64,000 bases of DNA from Variovorax sp. IB41 (GTDB lineage Bacteria; Pseudomonadota; Gammaproteobacteria; Burkholderiales; Burkholderiaceae_C), in the NCBI RefSeq assembly GCF_016405905.1, contig NZ_JAEFCB010000002.1, positions 310,001 through 374,000 on the forward strand, written 5' to 3'. The position numbers and the translations under genes are program-made. Numbering within the stretch: the first letter of the stretch is position 1; each line of letters begins with the position of its first letter. This document shows, one piece after another, positions 36,469-45,839 of this stretch. Below the pieces are notes generated by a model. It ran no database searches and was not told the DNA's origin. It saw only the letters and a program-made list of their open reading frames with translations.

Positions 36469-37125
36469 TCAGCGGCGCACGGGCGCCAGCAGCACCACCA
36501 GCGCCCCGGCACCACCTTCGGCCGGCTTGGCCTGCACGAACGCGATCACCTCGTTCTTCTGGATCAGCCAGCGCTGCGTCTTCGTCTTGAGCACCGGCTG
36601 CTTGCCCGGCGAGCCCAGCCCTTTGCCATGCACCACGCGCACGCAGCGCAGACCCTGCTTGTGCGACGTGCGGATGAAAGCGCCGAGCGCCTCGCGCGCC
36701 TCGTCGCTGCGCAGGCCGTGCAGATCGACCTGCGCCTGGATCGACCAGTCGCCCTTGCGCAGCCGCGCGGTCACGTCGGTGCCGATGCCGGGGCGGCGAA
36801 AGCTCATGGCGTCGTCCACGTCCAGCAGCGTGGTCACGTCGAATTCGTCGGAGAGCGATTCGCGCAGCACGCGCTGCTCGTCCAACTGGTGCTGCACCGG
36901 GATCGGCGCGGGCGGCTCGGGCGCGAGCGGCACCGCGGCCTTGCGGCGCAGCGGCTCGGTGGCGCCGATGGCGCGCGCGAACAGGTCTTTCTCGGCCGCG
37001 CGCTTGCGCTCGGCGGCGGCTTTGGCCGCGGCCTCGGCCGCTTCGCGCTCGCGCGCCTCGGCCAGCACGCGCTGCACCTGCTTGAGGTCGGCGAGGTTCT
37101 TGATCGAAGGGGGACGCGAGGCCAT
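36469..37125 (-). CDS. Smr/MutS2-like endonuclease-domain protein
   Basis: This 218-residue protein has an N-terminal helical, Ala/Arg/Glu-rich segment (10-60, likely coiled coil) and a C-terminal Smr domain. The domain contains the conserved DLHGL (about 132-136), the VVHGKGLGS loop and the RWLIQ to AKPAEGGAGALVVLL end. Smr domains nick or cleave nucleic acids; proteobacterial SmrA/SmrB act on DNA or on stalled-ribosome mRNA. The start ATG 37125 overlaps the radC stop by one base. Confidence 0.92.
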   Translation of the reverse strand: MASRPPSIKNLADLKQVQRVLAEAREREAAEAAAKAAAERKRAAEKDLFARAIGATEPLRRKAAVPLAPEPPAPIPVQHQLDEQRVLRESLSDEFDVTTLLDVDDAMSFRRPGIGTDVTARLRKGDWSIQAQVDLHGLRSDEAREALGAFIRTSHKQGLRCVRVVHGKGLGSPGKQPVLKTKTQRWLIQKNEVIAFVQAKPAEGGAGALVVLLAPVRR

Positions 37126-37802
37126 CAGAGCAATCCTTTTTCGGCCATCGAGAAGCTCTGGCCTGGGCTCACGATGACATGGTCGATCACGCGCACGTCC
37201 ACCAGCGAGAGCGCGGCCCGGAGCGTCTGCGTGAGCGACTCGTCGGCGCGCGAGGGCTCGATGGCGCCGCTCGGGTGGTTGTGCGCCAGCACCACGGCCG
37301 CGGCCTGGTGGTGCAGGGCGCGCATGACGATTTCTCGCGGATAGACGCTCGCCTGCGTGAGCGTGCCGCGAAACAGCTCCTCCAGCACGATCAGCCGGTG
37401 CTGCACGTCGAGAAACAGCACCGCGAACACCTCGTGCGGCCGCGAGCCGATGTGCAGCTGCACATACTGCTTGACCGCCTCGGGCGAATCGAACACCGTG
37501 CGCTCCTTGAGCTGCTCGGCCATGGCGCGGCGCGCCAGCTCGAGCACCGCGATGAGCTCGGCGCGCTTGGCATCGCCCCCCATGCCCTTGACGAGCTTGA
37601 GCTCCTCGGGACCGGTGTGCAGCAGGCCCGAGAGGCCGCCGAAGCGCTCGAGCAACTCCTGCGCCATCTGCAGCACGTTCTTGCCCGGCACGCCGGTGCG
37701 CAGCAGCAGCGCCAGCAGTTCGGCGTCGGCCAGCGCGGCGGCACCTCGGGCGATGAGTTTTTCGCGCGGGCGGGCGTTGGCGGGGAGATCCTTGAAAGCC
37801 AT
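37125..37802 (-). CDS. radC: RadC family JAB/MPN-domain protein
   Basis: This 225-residue protein has an N-terminal HhH-like region ([19 protein letters not shown]) and a JAB metalloprotease-like domain with the JAMM motif HNHPSG followed by Ser/Asp (about 170-185). RadC proteins are widespread but their cellular function is unsettled. The start is set at ATG 37802 ([16 protein letters not shown]), the conserved opening. It is divergent from fkpB and translationally coupled to the Smr gene. Confidence 0.93.
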   Translation of the reverse strand: MAFKDLPANARPREKLIARGAAALADAELLALLLRTGVPGKNVLQMAQELLERFGGLSGLLHTGPEELKLVKGMGGDAKRAELIAVLELARRAMAEQLKERTVFDSPEAVKQYVQLHIGSRPHEVFAVLFLDVQHRLIVLEELFRGTLTQASVYPREIVMRALHHQAAAVVLAHNHPSGAIEPSRADESLTQTLRAALSLVDVRVIDHVIVSPGQSFSMAEKGLL

Positions 37803-37931
37803 CGGAACCTGGGGGGAATGTTGGGAAAGCCGGGGAAACCTTGGGCGGAACGGGTGGAAGCGCCCCGTCCGTAAAATGCAGTCCAGTTTATCGGGACACC
37901 CACCTTGTCTTTGCCTACCTCCGTTGCTCTC

Positions 37932-38375
37932 ATGTCCCACGTCGTGACTTCCGGCTCCTTCCTGACCCTGCACTACCGGCTCGCCGGTCCGGCGGGCGAC
38001 ATCATCAACACCTTCGCCGACAAGCCCGCGACCCTGTCGCTGGGCACCGGCGAGCTTTCGCCTGCCATGGAGCAGCGCCTGATGGGCCTAAAAGAGGGCA
38101 CGCACGCCACCTTCGAGCTGCCCGCCGGCGAGGCCTTCGGCGACCGCAATCCCGAGATGCAGCAGTGGGTGGCCAAGAAGCTGCTCGCGCAGATGGGCGA
38201 CCCCGACGAGAAATACGCGGTCGGCGACGTGGTGCAGTTCCCCACGCCCGATGGCACGGGCAGCTATGCGGGCGCGGTGATCGAATCGAGCGAGACCGCG
38301 GTGCGCTTCGACTTCAACCATCCACTGGCCGGACAACCCGTGACTTTTGAAGTCCGATTGATCGGGGTGCTATGA
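37932..38375 (+). CDS. fkpB: FKBP-type peptidyl-prolyl isomerase, FkpB/SlpA-like
   Basis: This 147-residue SlpA-type FKBP opens [13 protein letters not shown], continues with [22 protein letters not shown] in the FKBP core, and has an IF insert ([13 protein letters not shown] region) and a terminal VRLIGVL strand. It is a cytoplasmic prolyl isomerase and chaperone. It lies 55 bases before ispH, the same pairing as fkpB-ispH in E. coli. ATG 37932 is used; an in-frame TTG at 37905 is possible. Confidence 0.92.
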   Translation: MSHVVTSGSFLTLHYRLAGPAGDIINTFADKPATLSLGTGELSPAMEQRLMGLKEGTHATFELPAGEAFGDRNPEMQQWVAKKLLAQMGDPDEKYAVGDVVQFPTPDGTGSYAGAVIESSETAVRFDFNHPLAGQPVTFEVRLIGVL

Positions 38376-38430
38376 GCCGCCGGGCCGCTCCCAAGGCGAA
38401 TGCCGCAGCGCGTAGCGCGGAGGTTGCCGA

Positions 38431-39399
38431 ATGAACCCCGGTATCGAGGAAGTCATCCTCGCCGAGCCGCGCGGCTTCTGCGCGGGCGTGGACCGCGCCA
38501 TCGAGATCGTCGAGCGCGCCATCGCCAAGTTCGGCGCGCCGATCTACGTGCGCCACGAGATCGTGCACAACACCTACGTGGTGAACGAGCTCAAGGCCAA
38601 GGGCGCGATCTTCATCGAGGAACTGTCCGACGTGCCGCCCGGCGCCACGCTGGTGTTCAGCGCGCACGGCGTGAGCAAGGCGGTGGAGCAGGAGGCGCGC
38701 GACCGCGGCTTCGAGATCTTCGATGCCACCTGCCCGCTGGTGACCAAGGTGCACGTGGAGGTGGCCAAGCTCGCCAAAGAGGGCTACGAATTCATCATGA
38801 TCGGCCACAAGGGGCACCCCGAGGTCGAGGGCACGATGGGCCAGCTCTCCAGCGGCATCCATCTCGTGGAAGACGTGGCCGACGTCGCGAATGTCGCGCC
38901 GGCGCAGACCGACAAGCTCGCGGTCGTCACGCAGACCACGCTCAGCGTGGACGACGCCGCCGAGATCGCCGCCGCGGTGCGCGCGCGCTTTCCGAGCGTG
39001 CGCGAGCCCAAGCAGCAGGACATCTGCTACGCGACGCAGAACCGCCAGGACGCGGTGAAGATCATGAGCCCGCAGGTGGACCTCGTGATCGTGGTGGGCA
39101 GCCCCACCAGCTCCAACAGCAACCGGCTGCGCGAGCTCGCACAGCGCCTTGGCACCGAGAGCTACATGGTCGACTCGGCCGACGAGCTCAAGCCCGAGTG
39201 GTTCGAGGGCAAGGGCCGCGTGGGCCTCACGGCCGGCGCCTCGGCGCCCGAGGTGCTGGTGCGCGAGGTGATCGACCGCGTGCGGGCCTTCGGCGCGGTG
39301 TCGGTGCGCAAGATGGACGGCATCGAGGAGACGATCAAGTTTCCGCTCCCCAAGGGCCTCAAGCTCGACGACATTCCGCCTCCGGGACACATCTCTTGA
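38431..39399 (+). CDS. ispH: IspH, 4-hydroxy-3-methylbut-2-enyl diphosphate reductase
   Basis: This is the last enzyme of the MEP isoprenoid pathway, an iron-sulfur reductase giving IPP and DMAPP. The 322-residue product has the three cluster Cys contexts RGFCAGV (near residue 14), DATCPLV and DICYATQ, and the substrate-binding SPTSSNSNRL. GGAGG 9 bases upstream supports ATG 38431. Length and motifs are standard. Confidence 0.97.
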   Translation: MNPGIEEVILAEPRGFCAGVDRAIEIVERAIAKFGAPIYVRHEIVHNTYVVNELKAKGAIFIEELSDVPPGATLVFSAHGVSKAVEQEARDRGFEIFDATCPLVTKVHVEVAKLAKEGYEFIMIGHKGHPEVEGTMGQLSSGIHLVEDVADVANVAPAQTDKLAVVTQTTLSVDDAAEIAAAVRARFPSVREPKQQDICYATQNRQDAVKIMSPQVDLVIVVGSPTSSNSNRLRELAQRLGTESYMVDSADELKPEWFEGKGRVGLTAGASAPEVLVREVIDRVRAFGAVSVRKMDGIEETIKFPLPKGLKLDDIPPPGHIS

Positions 39400-39401
39400 A
39401 C

Positions 39402-40361
39402 ATGCAAACGACCCACTGGCGCTCCGAGATCGAGAGCGCTTCCCGCAGGCTGCGCGAGCGCGCCGGCGAATTCCTGCGCGAGACGCCGCTGTGGAAGCTG
39501 CCCGCATCCGCCTTCGGCCTGGGCACCGCGCCGGGCGTCGAGGTGTGGCTCAAGCTCGAACACCTGCAGGTGAGCGGCAGCTTCAAGGCGCGCGGCATGA
39601 TGAACCGGCTGCTGGCCAACGACATTCCCGAGAGCGGCGTGGTCGTGGCGTCCGGCGGCAATGCCGGCATCGCCACGGCGGCCGCTGCCAAAGCCTTGGG
39701 CGTGCGCTGCCAGGTGTTCCTGCCGGGCGTTTCGCCCGAAGCCAAGCGCGCGCGCCTGCGGGCGCTGGGCGCCGAAGTGGTCGTGGTCGGCGAGCTGTAT
39801 CCCGATGCGCTGGCCGCGTGCCTCACGCGGCAGAAGGAAACCGGCGCGCTGCTCACGCACGCTTACGACCAGCCCGAAGTCGTGGCCGGCGCCGGCACGC
39901 TGGGCCATGAGATCGAAGCGCAGGGCGGCTTGCCCGACTCGGTGCTCGTGAGCGTGGGCGGCGGCGGCCTGATCGGCGGCCTCGCCGGCTGGTTCGAGAA
40001 GCGCGCCCGCGTGGTGGCACTGGAGCCCGAGAAGGCGCCGACGCTGTTCCGCGCGCGGGAAGCCGGCGAGCAGGTCGATGTCGACGTGGGCGGCATCGCG
40101 GCCGATTCGCTCGGCGCGCGGCGCATCGGCGCGATCTCCTGGGAGATCACGCAGCAGCAGGTGCAGGATGCGCTGCTGCTGTCCGACGAATCCATCCGCG
40201 CCGCGCAGCAGTGGCTGTGGAAGGAACTGAAACTCGCCGTGGAGCCGGCCGCCGCGCTGCCGCTGGCGGCGCTGCAGACCGGCGCCTATGTGCCGCGCGA
40301 GGGCGAGAAGGTGTGCCTGATCATCTGCGGGGCGAACGTCGATCCGGCCACGGTCGCCTGA
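39402..40361 (+). CDS. Threonine/serine dehydratase-like PLP enzyme
   Basis: This 319-residue fold-type II PLP enzyme lacks the regulatory ACT domain of IlvA. The PLP lysine is in SGSFKARG (about residue 60), the substrate/phosphate loops in ASGGNAGIA and VGGGGLIGG, and SICGAN-like end residues in IICGANVD. Family members deaminate threonine or serine or racemise serine; residues seen do not separate these. It begins two bases after the ispH stop, so it may be co-transcribed with it. Confidence 0.88.
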   Translation: MQTTHWRSEIESASRRLRERAGEFLRETPLWKLPASAFGLGTAPGVEVWLKLEHLQVSGSFKARGMMNRLLANDIPESGVVVASGGNAGIATAAAAKALGVRCQVFLPGVSPEAKRARLRALGAEVVVVGELYPDALAACLTRQKETGALLTHAYDQPEVVAGAGTLGHEIEAQGGLPDSVLVSVGGGGLIGGLAGWFEKRARVVALEPEKAPTLFRAREAGEQVDVDVGGIAADSLGARRIGAISWEITQQQVQDALLLSDESIRAAQQWLWKELKLAVEPAAALPLAALQTGAYVPREGEKVCLIICGANVDPATVA

Positions 40362-40404
40362 GGTCCTCGGGCCGGGGGAGGGCGCGCGCGTCGCGCCCAC
40401 CTAA

Positions 40405-41745
<1,341 letters not shown>

Positions 41746-41758
41746 AAGCCTGAGGGCC

Positions 41759-41782
41759 GGGGCTTCAAAAGCCCCGTTTTTA
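41759..41782 (+). terminator. Intrinsic terminator after serS
   Basis: GGGGCTT-CAAA-AGCCCC-type stem (41759-41775) is followed by GTTTTTAT. It sits 14 bases after the serS stop and overlaps the -35 region of the tRNA promoter. Confidence 0.9.
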
Positions 41783-41793
41783 TCCGCTATAAT
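41764..41793 (+). promoter_or_regulatory. Sigma-70 promoter of the tRNA-Ser gene
   Basis: A perfect -10 TATAAT lies at 41788-41793, 19 bases before the tRNA. With an 18-base spacer the -35 is TTCAAA (41764-41769), four of six consensus positions. The -35 is embedded in the loop and stem of the serS terminator, so terminator and promoter overlap. Confidence 0.75.
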
Positions 41794-41811
41794 CGCAGGC
41801 TCGACAGCACC

Positions 41812-41901
41812 GGAGAGGTGGCAGAGTGGTCGAATGTACCTGACTCGAAATCAGGCGTACTAGCGATAGTACCGAGGGTTCGAATCCCTCCCTCTCCTCC
41901 A
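41812..41901 (+). tRNA. tRNA-Ser, anticodon CGA
   Basis: This is a 90-base class II tRNA with an encoded CCA. Acceptor GGAGAGG pairs perfectly with CCTCTCC (41891-41897). The anticodon stem CTGA/TCAG type surrounds CGA at 41846-41848, reading UCG. A long variable arm GTACTA-GCGA-TAGTAC is serine-specific, and the T arm is GAGGG-TTCGAAT-CCCTC. The base before CCA (discriminator, 41898) is T, where bacterial tRNA-Ser usually has G. Confidence 0.96.
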
Positions 41902-41907
41902 ATAAAC

Positions 41908-41930
41908 AAGCGCCCCCTGGGCGCTTTTTT
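41908..41930 (+). terminator. Intrinsic terminator of tRNA-Ser
   Basis: AAGCGCCC-CCT-GGGCGCTT makes an 8-bp stem, followed by a T run, starting 7 bases after the CCA end. Confidence 0.93.
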
Positions 41931-41959
41931 ATTGCCTGTTCACAGGTGCGGCGGCCCGC

Positions 41960-42385
41960 TCAGCAGCGGCCCTTCTTCGCCTGTCCCGGCGGGCAGTGGT
42001 AGCCGTCGTCGTGGCCATGGTGCCGGTCGTGGCGCTCGTAGCGATCATCGCGATGGCGCCTGTCGCGGCGTTCCGCACGGCGCCAGTCGCCATCCCTCCA
42101 GCGCCAGCCGCCATCGGCGCGCACCCATTGGCCCGGCGCATAGGCGTAGTCCGGACGCGCGGCCACGAAGTAGCCCGGGCGCCAGGCGTAGGCGCGTTCG
42201 TTCCATTGCCAGCGTCCCGGCACCCAGACCTGCCCGGAGCGGGGGCGCGGCAGGCTTTCATAGCGCGGGGCAGGCGGGGGCAGCTGGACGATGCCGGGCA
42301 CGTTGATGTTGACGGACACCTGCGCCAGTGAAGGCAAGGTCGTTGCGGCCATCGTGGCGGCCAGCAGGATGTGCGTGATCCTCAT
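41960..42385 (-). CDS. YXWGXW-repeat-like periplasmic protein
   Basis: This 141-residue protein has a signal peptide cleaved near residue 22 (PSLAQ). Tandem Trp-rich units follow: VWVPGRWQWNERAYAWRPGYF, then APGQWVRADGGWRWRDGDW. These are the YXWGXW/DUF-type repeats of secreted proteobacterial proteins. The C-terminus is extremely rich in Arg, Asp and His (RRDRRHRDDRYERHDRHH), suggesting metal or polyanion binding. It is convergent with the tRNA-Ser unit. Function is unknown. Confidence 0.85.
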   Translation of the reverse strand: MRITHILLAATMAATTLPSLAQVSVNINVPGIVQLPPPAPRYESLPRPRSGQVWVPGRWQWNERAYAWRPGYFVAARPDYAYAPGQWVRADGGWRWRDGDWRRAERRDRRHRDDRYERHDRHHGHDDGYHCPPGQAKKGRC

Positions 42386-42489
42386 GAGAGTCCCGTTTTG
42401 TTATGACTGGACCTTCACAACGCAGCGGGGCGAAAAACGAAGACAGGGATGTCCCTCGACCCAAGCAGCCGGGGGCGGCGTCTGCCGGA

Positions 42490-43275
42490 CTAAGGCGCGG
42501 GCCCGGCGACGATGTCTGGCATCTGCGCGGTGCGCGCCTGGATCGTAGCCCGTGGCTGCCGCGCTGTCGGTGCCGCCTCCGCATGCGCGGCGCCCTCGAT
42601 CACGTCGAGCCTGTACCCGAAGCTGCGCAGCGCCACCAGCATGAAGCCATTGGACGGCCGCAGGTCCAGCTTGGCCCGCACGCGCGACAGGTGCGTGTCG
42701 AGCGAGCGCGAATGCACTTCGAAGTCGGCCCCCCAGATCTCTTCGTAGAGGTGCTCCCGCGACAGCAGGCGCCCGATGTTCCGGAAGAGAAACAGCGCCA
42801 GGTCGTACTCGCGGTGCCGCAGTTCGACGCGCCGGCCGCGGACCTTGACGGTGCGCCATGCCGGAAGAAACTGGTAGGGCCCGAAGACCAGTTGGGGCTC
42901 GTGCAGCGCGGGATAGGAGCGGCGAAGCAGTCCACCGATGCGCGCTTCGAGTTCGGCGCCGGAGATGGGCGCGATCAGGAAATCGTCGGCACCGGCATGA
43001 AGGCTCATCGCCATGTCCGCGGCGTCGGCCCTGGGGGTCATGAAAAGAATCGGAAGGCGGTTGGCGGCGGCGCGCCGTATCGTCTTCACCAGCGCCGGGC
43101 TGTCGATGCCCGGCAGGCGCCAGTGGAAGATCAACAGATCGAAACGCTGCGCCTGCATCGCCTGCAGGAGCGCGGTTCCGTCCGTGTATTCATGGCACTC
43201 GTGTCCGAGGCTCGTTGCGGTGTGACAGACCAGCCGCAGCCGATCCCGCTCGTTGTCGAGTATTGCTATGCGCAT
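42490..43275 (-). CDS. OmpR/PhoB-type regulator with degenerate receiver domain
   Basis: This 261-residue protein has a receiver-like N-terminal domain (1-118) and a winged-helix DNA-binding domain (about 130-225; HREYDLALFLFRNIG and SRSLDTHLSRVRAKL). The expected phospho-acceptor in the D-W-x-LPG context is His 51 (IFHWRLPG), and the conserved Lys of the KP motif is Ala (DDFLIAPIS). Phosphorylation by a kinase in the normal way is therefore unlikely. A disordered Ala-rich tail of 35 residues follows. It is a lone gene with no adjacent kinase, and the targets are unknown. Confidence 0.88.
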   Translation of the reverse strand: MRIAILDNERDRLRLVCHTATSLGHECHEYTDGTALLQAMQAQRFDLLIFHWRLPGIDSPALVKTIRRAAANRLPILFMTPRADAADMAMSLHAGADDFLIAPISGAELEARIGGLLRRSYPALHEPQLVFGPYQFLPAWRTVKVRGRRVELRHREYDLALFLFRNIGRLLSREHLYEEIWGADFEVHSRSLDTHLSRVRAKLDLRPSNGFMLVALRSFGYRLDVIEGAAHAEAAPTARQPRATIQARTAQMPDIVAGPAP

Positions 43276-43481
43276 TCCATCCCCTTGCTTTCACGCGGCG
43301 CCTCGCGGAGCCGTAGCCCATCTTGGACGAAGCAGCGCATGCCGGCAATGCTTTGGCGCGTAAAAGAGAGCAATAGCCGCGCTGAGGCCGCGAATTGGTC
43401 GATGTTGTCGACCGTATGGAACGCGATTCCATCGGAGGCCTGGCAAGGCCCTTGCAGGCCTTGCCGCGGCGTCCTCAAAGC

Positions 43482-43883
43482 TCAGAGCCAGTTGCCGCTC
43501 TGCGGCATCTGGACCTTTTCAGCCGGGTCGTCGCTGGTGACGAACGAGCCGATCACGATGCTCAGTAGCGAGATGAAGATGCTCGCGAAGAGCGCGGTCC
43601 AGAAGCCCGAGACCCGGAAGCCCTTCACCAGCCCGGCCACCAGCAGGATCATCAGCGCATTGATGACCAGCAGGAAGAGCCCGAAGGTCACCAGCGTCAG
43701 CGGCAGCGTGAGCACGATGAGCAGCGGCTTCACGATCGCGTTGGCCAGCCCGAGCAGCAGCGCCGACACCACCAGCGCCCCGGTGCTGTCGAACCTGAGT
43801 CCGCGGAACAGGAGGCTGGCCACCCAGAGCGAGACGCCGGTGATGGCCCAGTGGACGAGGAAGGGGGTGATGTTGTTCAGCAT
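43482..43883 (-). CDS. YvlD-like four-helix membrane protein (phage holin family 4 superfamily)
   Basis: This 133-residue protein consists of four hydrophobic helices typical of the YvlD/Phage_holin_4_2 family: ITGVSLWVASLLFRGLRFD, ALLLGLANAIVKPLLIVLTLPLTLVTFGLF, then two more and a short polar tail. Despite the family name these are chromosomal membrane proteins of unknown role. ATG 43883 overlaps the stop of the decayed VOC gene. No phage genes surround it. Confidence 0.88.
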   Translation of the reverse strand: MLNNITPFLVHWAITGVSLWVASLLFRGLRFDSTGALVVSALLLGLANAIVKPLLIVLTLPLTLVTFGLFLLVINALMILLVAGLVKGFRVSGFWTALFASIFISLLSIVIGSFVTSDDPAEKVQMPQSGNWL

Positions 43884-44108
43884 GTCGGTGGCGTGTCGGG
43901 TGAGGTGTCGGGTGGGGTGTGGCAGCACACGCAGAGTTTGTTGCCGTCCGGATCGCGGAAGCAGGCGCCATGGTAGTCCGCGTGGTGGTGGAGCATCGGT
44001 CCTGGCGGACCATCGCAGGTGCCGCCGTCGCAGCTCGCCCATGAGCGCCGTGTAGCGACCGAAGGCGCGCTCGAAGTCGCTCACGCCGACGAAAACATGG
44101 GGCAGCAC
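43877..44108 (-). pseudogene. Remnant of a VOC (glyoxalase/dioxygenase superfamily) gene with internal deletion and frame change
   Basis: The first 26 codons from GTG 44108 read MLPHVFVGVSDFERAFGRYTALMGEL, a standard VOC opening with the first metal-site His. The rest of that frame is nonsense. In another frame the following bases read GTCDGPPGPMLHHHADYHGACF and continue to RDPDGNKLCVCCH, a standard VOC C-terminus, ending in TGA at 43879-43877. Intact relatives are about 125-135 residues, so roughly 60-70 codons are missing at the junction. The end overlaps the start of the holin-like gene. Confidence 0.8.
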
Positions 44109-44284
44109 GCGGGTGGGTTCCTTCTTGTTCGGTGAATCCCCGGATCTCTGCGGATTATGGCGATCGATCTTCTGCGGTTACCTTGGGAAACAATGGCTGG
44201 CGGCCCGTTAATATCGCCATCTCTCGGTGCCTCTGCATGGGGCCCATCTTCAATGGCCGGACAAGAACAAGGGGCCTGCGCCAT

Positions 44285-45700
44285 ATGGCCAATCCGTCGA
44301 TCGCGAGCTTGACACCGGCACCGGCCTCGGCCGACGAGGCCGAATCGTGGGTGCGCGGCGAACTCATCCGCAGCCTGATGCGCTCCGCGCGCGGCTCCTA
44401 CATCGTGTCCGCGGCGCTCATGCCGGCCATGGTGGGCCTGAACTGGGCCTACGTGCCGCGCTGGGAGTTGCTCACGTGGCTCCTGGCCGGCTTCATCGCC
44501 ACGGCCTGCCGCGCCTGGGGGGCGCGCGTCTACGCGGTGCGCTACGCCGGCCGCAGCTCGGTGGCGCAGCAGCAGTTCACCGAACGCTACGGCTTCATCT
44601 GGAGCACCAGTGCGGTGGTGTGGGGGCTGTCGATCCTGCTGTTCTTCGAGCGCACGCCGCAGGTCAACCAGTTCATGAGTTGGCTGATCGTGGCCGGGGT
44701 GGGCACCTTTCCGCTCAACGGGCTCGCGCTGCATCCGCCGCTGCTCAAGCGCTACGTCAACACGCTGTTCATCACGATGCTGGGCGCGGTGCTGCTGCGC
44801 CTGATCACCATCAACCTGCACCAGCCGCAGTTCCAGTACGGCTACCTGATGCCGATCCTGCCGATCCTGCACTGGTTCCTGCTGCTGCGGGCGGGGCGCC
44901 ACATCCACGAGACAGCGCGCAACAGCCTGGAGCTCTTGTTCCACAACCACATCCTGATCAAGTCGCTCACGCAGCAGCGGCAGGCGGCGGTCTCGGCGGT
45001 GGCGATGAAGAACCGGTTCCTGGCCAGCGCCGCGCACGACATGCGCCAGCCGGTGCTCGCACTGTCGCTCTACGCAGACTGGCTGCGCAACGAGCCCGAG
45101 CTGGTGCTCGAGCTGGCGCCCAAGATCGTGCGTGCCACGCACGCGGTGAATGCGCTGTTCGATTCGATGTTCGACCTCGCGCGCATCGATTCGGGCCAGG
45201 TGCGGCTGCACATCGAGCGCGTCGACATCTCCGAGCTGCTGCACGACCTCGAATTGCAGTACCGCCCAGTGGCCGAAAGCCGCGGCCTGGACTTTCGCGT
45301 GCATGTGGCCGAGGGCTCGTTCCTCACCGACCCGATCCGCGTGCGCCGCATGATCGGCAACCTGCTGGCCAACGCCATCAAGTACACGACCGAAGGCGGC
45401 GTGCTGCTGGCCGCGCGGCAGACGCGCGACGGCATGCGCGTGGAGGTGTGGGACACGGGCATCGGCATCGCGCCCGAGCACCTGCGCGATGTGTTCCTGG
45501 AGTTCTACAAGGTGGCCGACCACGCCGGCACGTCCGACGGCTTCGGCCTCGGCCTGGCCATCGTGGCACGGCTCTCGCACGTGTTGGGGCACCCGATCAG
45601 TGTGCGCTCGCGGCTGGGCAGCGGCAGCGTGTTCCGCGTGGCGCTGCACGACGCCGACGAAGCCGTGGCCCAGGCGCGCGTGAGCGCCTCGGGCGGCTGA
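44285..45700 (+). CDS. Membrane sensor histidine kinase
   Basis: This 471-residue kinase has five to six N-terminal helices (about 35-205), a coiled linker, an H-box (LASAAHDMRQPVLAL) of the HDxRQP type, and an HATPase domain with NAIKYT, DTGIGI and GFGLGLAI. There is no PAS or receiver domain. The HDMRQP box marks a group often partnered with LuxR-type regulators. A NarL-type regulator gene lies convergently just downstream. ATG 44285 follows AAGGGG; an upstream in-frame ATG at 44237 is possible. The stimulus is unknown. Confidence 0.9.
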   Translation: MANPSIASLTPAPASADEAESWVRGELIRSLMRSARGSYIVSAALMPAMVGLNWAYVPRWELLTWLLAGFIATACRAWGARVYAVRYAGRSSVAQQQFTERYGFIWSTSAVVWGLSILLFFERTPQVNQFMSWLIVAGVGTFPLNGLALHPPLLKRYVNTLFITMLGAVLLRLITINLHQPQFQYGYLMPILPILHWFLLLRAGRHIHETARNSLELLFHNHILIKSLTQQRQAAVSAVAMKNRFLASAAHDMRQPVLALSLYADWLRNEPELVLELAPKIVRATHAVNALFDSMFDLARIDSGQVRLHIERVDISELLHDLELQYRPVAESRGLDFRVHVAEGSFLTDPIRVRRMIGNLLANAIKYTTEGGVLLAARQTRDGMRVEVWDTGIGIAPEHLRDVFLEFYKVADHAGTSDGFGLGLAIVARLSHVLGHPISVRSRLGSGSVFRVALHDADEAVAQARVSASGG

Positions 45701-45704
45701 GCCG

Positions 45705-45730
45705 AAAAAAAACCGCGCACAAAGGCGCGG
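45705..45730 (-). terminator. Minus-strand intrinsic terminator of the LuxR-type regulator unit
   Basis: Read on the minus strand, CCGCGC-CTTTGT-GCGCGG forms a 6-bp stem followed by eight T. It lies directly after the end of the convergent kinase gene and about 110 bases beyond the regulator stop, with a repeat element in between. Confidence 0.85.
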
Positions 45731-45740
45731 GTCCGTTCGA

Positions 45741-45830
45741 GGAACACCGCGGAACCGGCTCTGCCGGGCCGCAGGTGTTGCCCCCGGTGGGGGGGTGGCG
45801 AAGCGACACGAAGTGCGCGCAGCCTGGGGG
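45741..45830. repeat. Dispersed intergenic repeat, family 2, copy 1
   Basis: This 90-base element is shared, in inverted orientation, with 55070-55160. Common blocks are GGAACACCGCGGAACCGGCT, TGCCGGGCCGC, GGTGTTGCCCCC, and GCGACACGAAGTGCGCG. It is a well-known style of Comamonadaceae intergenic repeat, from memory. It lies between the convergent kinase and regulator genes. Confidence 0.88.
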
Positions 45831-45839
45831 CGAGCCTGT

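Noticed and set aside
43266-43478. Possible 70-residue minus-strand gene upstream of the degenerate response regulator
   Set aside because: No ribosome site, no recognisable motif, and it overlaps the start of the regulator gene. The 206-base gap 43276-43481 otherwise shows nothing clear.
43482-43883. Holin-like gene as a sign of prophage
   Set aside because: The protein is of the chromosomal YvlD type and no other phage gene or attachment site is near.
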